Assembly (NCBI GenBank): GCA_030038075.1
Contig: JASHPO010000030.1
Location: forward strand, 1 to 53,571
Origin: Nitrososphaerales archaeon
Lineage (GTDB): Archaea; Thermoproteota; Nitrososphaeria; Nitrososphaerales; CADDZS01
DNA: 53,571 nucleotides
Direction of reading: 5' to 3'
Both the position numbers and the translations under genes were made by a program. This document shows positions 49,437 to 53,571 of the stretch, one piece after another. Each line of letters begins with the position of its first letter. The first letter of the stretch is position 1. The notes under the pieces are model-generated. The model worked only from the letters and a program-made list of their open reading frames with translations. It was not told the DNA's origin and did no database searches.

Positions 49437-49450
49437 AATTTGCGCAAATT
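49437..49450. promoter_or_regulatory. 14-bp palindrome upstream of the third ABC exporter
   Basis: AATTTGCGCAAATT is a perfect palindrome about 130 bp upstream of the ABC ATPase gene. Just upstream, TTCCTTAAGG and TTCCTTTAAG (49414-49433) form a near repeat. It may be an operator. Confidence 0.35.
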
Positions 49451-49580
49451 CAACGACCCTAGTACCTTTGCATGAGCACTCGCCACTTCCGGCCTCTTCC
49501 CAAGGCAAATCTCAAAAAGGCCCTTCGACGTTGAAGTACTGCTTCTCGACTGTTGAACCTAATTTGAGTCCTGACCGGCT

Positions 49581-50342
49581 ATGACAACTTCGATCTCAAT
49601 CGAAAATATAGCGAAAAACTACGGTAACGTTTGGGCGCTGAATGGCGTCAGCACTACGATCGAGAAGGGCGAGGTGAGAGGACTCCTCGGTGCGAACGGC
49701 TCTGGCAAATCGACGCTAATGAAAATCCTTCTGGGCTTGGTCAGACCGGACAACGGCTTGGTAACAATTGAAGGCATCAATCCTCAGGTCAACCCCATTG
49801 GAGTGCGGCAGATGGTGGGCTACGTCCCGGAGACGCCGAGGCTCTACGAATTCCTTTCAGGTATAGAGTACCTCGATTTTGTGGCCGACCTTCACGGACT
49901 AGACAACGAATCAAAGAAGGAGAGGATCAACGAGTATATGGCCGCTTTTGACTTGAAGGAGCAGGGGAACGATCTTATCTCCGGATACTCGATGGGGATG
50001 AGGCAAAAGATTGCGATAAGCGCGGCTCTCATAAACAGGCCGCATGTAATAATTTTGGACGAAGCTCTCAATGGGCTCGATCCACGCACCGCCAAGATCG
50101 TAAAAGACACCATAATCAAGCTCGCATCCGATGGAGTGACTATACTCTTCAGCACACACGTCTTGGAAATCGCGGAGGCGATATGCCAAAAGATAACCAT
50201 CCTCGACAAAGGCCGAATCCTCGCGGAAGGATCGATGAGCGAGCTTCGCGCGCAGGCGAGCCAAGCAAACCTAGAGAATATTTTCCTTAGTCTCACCGGC
50301 TCGTCAGACATTCGCGCGATTGTTGAGGGAATTACGCATTGA
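49581..50342 (+). CDS. ABC transporter ATP-binding protein
   Basis: A 253-aa ATPase. Walker A GANGSGKST (~40-48), Q-loop YVPETPRLYE, signature YSMGMRQK (LSGGQ-like), Walker B VIILDEALNGLDP (note Ala in place of the usual Pro after DE) and H-loop STHVLEIAE are present. It pairs with the downstream permease, whose TTG start overlaps its stop by 4 bp. Export of an unknown substrate is likely. The promoter region has a 14-bp palindrome. Confidence 0.9.
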   Translation: MTTSISIENIAKNYGNVWALNGVSTTIEKGEVRGLLGANGSGKSTLMKILLGLVRPDNGLVTIEGINPQVNPIGVRQMVGYVPETPRLYEFLSGIEYLDFVADLHGLDNESKKERINEYMAAFDLKEQGNDLISGYSMGMRQKIAISAALINRPHVIILDEALNGLDPRTAKIVKDTIIKLASDGVTILFSTHVLEIAEAICQKITILDKGRILAEGSMSELRAQASQANLENIFLSLTGSSDIRAIVEGITH

Positions 50343-51973
50343 TCTCGTTTCGAAAGATATGGATAATTACAAACAGTCTCCTGCTCTCGCAGCTCAGGGC
50401 AGCGGCAGCGAGCGGGAGGGGAATCAACGTGCGCTCCATCATCAGGAGGCCTCTACTCCTCGGTATTCTGGACCTTGGCGCGTTCATTGTTGCGACTGGA
50501 GCTGCGTACTATGTAGGTACGGTCGTAAACTCCATGCCGACATCCGTATTCACGGTCATCTCAAGCGGAGTTCGAAACGTGATCGTGATTCTGCCCGCCG
50601 TGATACTCACGATCATACTCGTTTTGGGGCTTGTCTTGGAAGTAAGCTCCGGGGCTCAGTTTGCAAGATCTGACACCGTTAACTGGCTCCCAGTGACCCC
50701 AACCGAGTACGTAGCGGCGTCCACTCTTTCGCTCCTGATATACTACTCTGTATTCCCCGTCGTCGTTCTAGGGGTCACGCTGGGATTTGCCGTTGTGTTT
50801 GGAATTCTCGGAGCGTGGGAGCTAGCCGCGGTTCTTTCGATATTCAGCGTGATGACATCCGCAAGCATACTTGAAATCCTGAGAGCACTCCTGAGCCGTT
50901 TTTCCACCGCATTTTACAGACGCGGCGGAAGGGCCGCGATTGGGCTTCAGGCTTTATCCGGCGTCATCCTGATAATTTTGCTTCAAACCCTGTTTTATCC
51001 CACGGTCTATGAACACTTTCTGGGAGTGATCACTCCTCACTTTGGGCCCACTTGGCTGGTGCCTTTGCTCTGGGCGTCGGTAGCCGTCACAGCGGTTCTC
51101 AGTTCCAATTTTCTCGTAGCTCTTCTATTTTCGCTTTTGGCAGTTGGGTTTTCTCTGGTGTTGTTTTCCTTCGCCATAGCTGCAAGATCGCGTTACTGGG
51201 TTCCGATGCAGCCTTCAATCAGGATCTCTACAGCCTCGTATGCGCCGAAGAGAGGGATAGCGTCAGGGATACTCACTTCGCCTCAGCTCGCGATAACAAA
51301 GAAGGACTTGCGTGGCTTGGTCAGACGGAGGGAGATGGTTCGCCTACTTGCGCTGCCCGGAGTTTTTCTCGTGATCGGGTTTCTGGGCTTTGCAAGGTCG
51401 GGTGGAGGCTCGTTCCTGATTTATTTCGGGATGTTCATAGTTGCCTACGCGACGCTGTACTTCTCCATGATGAGCATAGGGGCGGAAGGAAAATCGATCG
51501 TAAATCTGTATCAGGCGCCAGTTACGACCAAGGACTTTGTTATTGGTAAGGCCGTCCCGCCGATCGTGTTCGGGTCGATCGTTGGTATTGCATTCTACAT
51601 TGTCGCAGGGATCGTATTCTCAAGAGCTATTGGGTTCCTAGCTCCTATGTTCTTGCTCTTGGCAGTTGAGCTTGCGTTTGAAATGTCTCTCGTGGGGTTG
51701 TTGTTTGGGACCCGTTTTCCGAACTTTTCTGAATCACCTCGAGCCGCGTTTGTATCGCAAACCGGCGGACTCTTGGCGTTTCCATCCGCTGTAGTGATTG
51801 CAGGGCTCTCGCTGGGGCCATTTCTGATAGCTTCTGCGTTCGGCTTTGGCTATGTCGACATATTCGGAGGATTCGCCGCTAGCATTCTTTTGATCGGAGT
51901 CGTGAGCTACCTTTTCTACAGGTTCGTATTAGGGCAGGCAGCTCGGCTACTGTCGCAGATCCCGACCAGTTGA
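50339..51973 (+). CDS. Large ABC-2-like exporter permease
   Basis: A 544-aa membrane protein with ~12 TMs in two halves, suggesting an internal duplication of the 6-TM permease unit. Segments include LGILDLGAFIVATGAAYYVGTVV and VIGFLGFARSGGGSFLIYFGMFIVAYATLYF. The loop QLAITKKDLRGLVRRREMVRLLA and the earlier SGAQFARSDTVNWLPVTPTEYVAASTLS resemble coupling regions of large exporters. Start TTG 50339, translationally coupled to the ATPase. Confidence 0.85.
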   Translation: MISFRKIWIITNSLLLSQLRAAAASGRGINVRSIIRRPLLLGILDLGAFIVATGAAYYVGTVVNSMPTSVFTVISSGVRNVIVILPAVILTIILVLGLVLEVSSGAQFARSDTVNWLPVTPTEYVAASTLSLLIYYSVFPVVVLGVTLGFAVVFGILGAWELAAVLSIFSVMTSASILEILRALLSRFSTAFYRRGGRAAIGLQALSGVILIILLQTLFYPTVYEHFLGVITPHFGPTWLVPLLWASVAVTAVLSSNFLVALLFSLLAVGFSLVLFSFAIAARSRYWVPMQPSIRISTASYAPKRGIASGILTSPQLAITKKDLRGLVRRREMVRLLALPGVFLVIGFLGFARSGGGSFLIYFGMFIVAYATLYFSMMSIGAEGKSIVNLYQAPVTTKDFVIGKAVPPIVFGSIVGIAFYIVAGIVFSRAIGFLAPMFLLLAVELAFEMSLVGLLFGTRFPNFSESPRAAFVSQTGGLLAFPSAVVIAGLSLGPFLIASAFGFGYVDIFGGFAASILLIGVVSYLFYRFVLGQAARLLSQIPTS

Positions 51974-52415
51974 GCTAGAGGAATCAACGAGAGGAGAGAG
52001 GGGGCGCGATTACTACTGAAGAAGAGCCTGAAGGCATAAATGACATACGCATCGGTTGAGGCACGAATTGTGCATTGGAAAAGTTGTCAGCCGCTTTTAA
52101 CCTCCCAACGTAGCACCATCGTCAGGAGTAGGACACTGCCAACATAGTCTACCATCACGGAAATACACAAAGGTCTAGAAGGGATGTAAATGTCGCATAA
52201 TAAAATCAGCGTTTTTGCTCTATTTGCAACGTATTGCTCTAAATATGTGCTAATTTGAAAATCCAAAGGCCCTACACGTTACTGTAAAATGGAAGGCTCA
52301 CTCTCGTTACGGTAACTAAAGGCAATATGTGGAATTGCTTGCGGACTGTTGCGCGACAATACTTTCTCCGTTTGGCGTAACTAAGAAATGCTACTCAGTA
52401 GAGGAGAATCGCTTC
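51974..52415. other. Intergenic region with half-sites of the shared palindrome
   Basis: No convincing gene is seen. GTTACTGTAA (52278-52287) and GTTACGGTAAC (52306-52316) repeat with 28-bp spacing and resemble the half-site of the radA-type palindrome. GCACGAATTGTGC (~52052-52064) is a short inverted repeat. AT-rich boxes could serve promoters of unknown direction. Confidence 0.3.
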
Positions 52416-52844
52416 TTACTTGGACTTGATATGTTCCAAATCTGGCGGTTCGCGAGGTCTCTTGCCAAGGAACCTTTGATTCTCTTGGGCTCCCTGTAAC
52501 ACGGCGGCTACCAACCCCACAATCGCAAAAATAACAAGTGGAGACACTACAACTACTAGAACTCCGAATGTTGTTAAATTTGAAAGCTGAATTGCGAAAA
52601 AGCCAAAACCGGTGGTCATTCCTCCGACTCCGAAGAGTGCAAAAGTCAGGGAGACATACAATGTATCACTGTAGACCAATGAATTTCCATCGGGCACGAT
52701 CGTTTGGATAGCGTTTGGATAGTATGGGTGGCTTGTACAGGGCATTGCACAACGCGAGACAAGCGTCGTTTGAAAGAACGGCACTAGAAACAGAATTAGA
52801 AATGCCGCCACTGAGATCGGAATTAGGAGTAATTTCTTGTTCAT
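52416..52844 (-). CDS. Small membrane protein with Cys pair
   Basis: A 142-aa protein. The N-terminal TM (~4-26, LLLIPISVAAFLILFLVPFF) is followed by an external region with cysteines (SRCAMPCTSHPYYPN), two further TMs (~65-85 and 95-118), and a basic tail (ENQRFLGKRPREPPDLEHIKSK). The end of TM1 (FLVPxx) and the Cys pattern recall the 29097 small protein. Function unknown. ATG start. A 7-bp inverted repeat lies ~105-120 bp upstream. Confidence 0.65.
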   Translation of the reverse strand: MNKKLLLIPISVAAFLILFLVPFFQTTLVSRCAMPCTSHPYYPNAIQTIVPDGNSLVYSDTLYVSLTFALFGVGGMTTGFGFFAIQLSNLTTFGVLVVVVSPLVIFAIVGLVAAVLQGAQENQRFLGKRPREPPDLEHIKSK

Positions 52845-52947
52845 GGCGGTAGGTTACTTTTTGTTCTTGGTACACGAATATATTATTCAGTAGGATTCTC
52901 AGTACGGGCCTCAAATCGAACCAGCATTTCTCCGTTTTGCAGATTGT

Positions 52948-52966
52948 TATAACGCCAGTCGTTATA
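52948..52966. promoter_or_regulatory. 7-bp inverted repeat, operator-like
   Basis: TATAACG-CCAGT-CGTTATA is a perfect 7-bp inverted repeat. It lies upstream of the 52416-52844 gene, with an AT-rich box (AATATATTATTC, ~52877-52888) between them. Confidence 0.45.
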
Positions 52967-53232
52967 GTAATTTTCAGATGCTCTGTTGCAGCCTTAATGT
53001 TTGAATTCGTAAGCCCGAAGATCGACAAAAGGACAAATATTTTTCGTTGACCCAGTTTGGTTTCGATGCTTGCGATACAGAATCTGACAGTATCCTGAAT
53101 TTCCGGAGTGCAATTTCACTTTCTTTTTGAATGAATGGGAATTGAGGTTCGGGACTAGCTGAGAGAAACGAGTCTTAGGTTGAATCTCTCACCTATTTTC
53201 AGCCTTTATGCAAAACTACCAAACATTCTATT
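52967..53232. other. Intergenic region without recognised features
   Basis: I see no convincing gene or RNA here. Short AT-rich stretches are the only promoter candidates. Confidence 0.3.
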
Positions 53233-53252
53233 GTGCTGGCACGTGCCAGCAC
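53233..53252. repeat. 20-bp perfect palindrome
   Basis: GTGCTGGCACGTGCCAGCAC is perfectly palindromic and GC-rich in an AT-rich region. It lies ~20 bp upstream of a TATA-like box (GTATATAGG, 53269-53277). It may be an operator. Confidence 0.6.
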
Positions 53253-53256
53253 TAGT

Positions 53257-53316
53257 GCCGTATGAGAAGTATATAGGAAAACGTTGCATTAGCCGTATGA
53301 GAAGGCATATGAGAGA
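53257..53316 (+). repeat. Direct repeats around a TATA box
   Basis: GCCGTATGAGAAG occurs at 53257-53269 and 53292-53304, and a degenerate copy, GGCATATGAGAGA, at 53304-53316. The first two flank GTATATAGG. Spacing is 35 bp. Confidence 0.5.
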
Positions 53317-53440
53317 ATGGTAAAAATCGCTTATGCGACGCTCAATGCTGCATATCACGCACAAAAAGGCGTAAAATCATCTATCTAGATAAGTACAACC
53401 TGTCCATTGGTTGCGAATTGACTTGACAAAATCCAGACCT

Positions 53441-53458
53441 CCCCTTTGTTCAAAGGGG
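53441..53458. terminator. 8-bp hairpin
   Basis: CCCCTTTG and CAAAGGGG form a perfect 8-bp stem with loop TT. There is no clear T-run, so it might be a terminator, an RNA element or a binding site. Confidence 0.35.
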
Positions 53459-53471
53459 AACATTAAGACCA

Positions 53472-53561
53472 TTGACAATTTTCGTCGAGTCGTTATTGGC
53501 ACTCTTTCTCTGCACAATACTTATCGCCTACATTCACGAACTTAGGCTGGCTGAGAACTAA
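53472..53561 (+). CDS. Possible 29-aa single-TM peptide
   Basis: TTG 53472 gives MTIFVESLLALFLCTILIAY then IHELRLAEN and a TAA. One hydrophobic helix and a charged end would make a membrane microprotein. There is no Shine-Dalgarno or strong TATA box, so this is weak. Confidence 0.22.
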   Translation: MTIFVESLLALFLCTILIAYIHELRLAEN

Positions 53562-53571
53562 GGTAAACCAA

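Overview
The window reads as chromosomal DNA of an archaeon. Evidence: a RadA recombinase (44047-45087), a Dpo4-like Y-family polymerase, TATA-like boxes about 25-28 nt upstream of many start codons (leaderless mRNAs), many TTG/GTG starts, few Shine-Dalgarno sites, and surface proteins with a single N-terminal membrane anchor followed by Thr/Ser-rich linkers. Heterotrophic peptide uptake, VOC proteins and DUF-type regulators would fit a Nitrososphaeria/Thaumarchaeota-related or other soil/sediment archaeon, but there is no rRNA here to settle that. I saw no tRNA or rRNA gene, insertion sequence or CRISPR array.

Layout. 0.2-5.4 kb: a secreted beta-propeller, two unknown proteins, an SPL-like radical SAM enzyme, a zincin-like protein, a frameshifted VOC gene, a DUF5519 protein and CutA. 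5.5-8 kb: an ABC exporter and a membrane protein. 8-10.9 kb: a B12-type radical SAM enzyme and a glycosyltransferase. 11-13.2 kb: a surface protein divergent from a membrane-bound winged-helix regulator. 13.3-18.2 kb: a second ABC exporter, divergent from a VOC-DUF72-DinB operon. 18.3-24.9 kb: a complete dipeptide/oligopeptide ABC importer. 25-29.4 kb: small unknown proteins, an SRPBCC protein and a bicupin. 29.5-34.1 kb: an orphan Opp-type permease, a cytosolic BtuF-like protein, a DUF4443 regulator, PhzF and MsrB. 34.1-38.7 kb: a DNA methyltransferase with a small partner, an LLM-like gene, a sulfurtransferase, an AlkA-type glycosylase and a tiny zinc-binding protein. 38.7-41 kb: a PIN gene broken by an in-frame TGA, then TetR and NmrA genes with repeated operators. 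41.2-49.3 kb: surface proteins, two more membrane wHTH regulators, RadA, a Nudix-like protein and a membrane glycosyltransferase next to a mucin-like protein. 49.6-52 kb: a third ABC exporter. The right end is mostly non-coding and rich in palindromes.

Two patterns tie distant parts together. First, a 20-bp palindrome (TTACAGTAATATTACTGTAA and close variants) occurs in the promoter regions of radA, of the SPL-like gene, and at 10951-10970; it looks like an operator of an uncharacterised, possibly DNA-damage-linked, regulon. Second, three times a two-TM membrane-anchored winged-helix protein sits beside a secreted, membrane-anchored surface protein, with inverted repeats directly upstream of the surface gene's TATA box. 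This suggests a family of membrane-bound one-component regulators of surface proteins.

Several genes carry single-base indels or a nonsense codon (4.4, 35.6, 39.0 and 49.0 kb). These may be real decay or assembly errors. All functional calls come from reading the proteins, without database searches.
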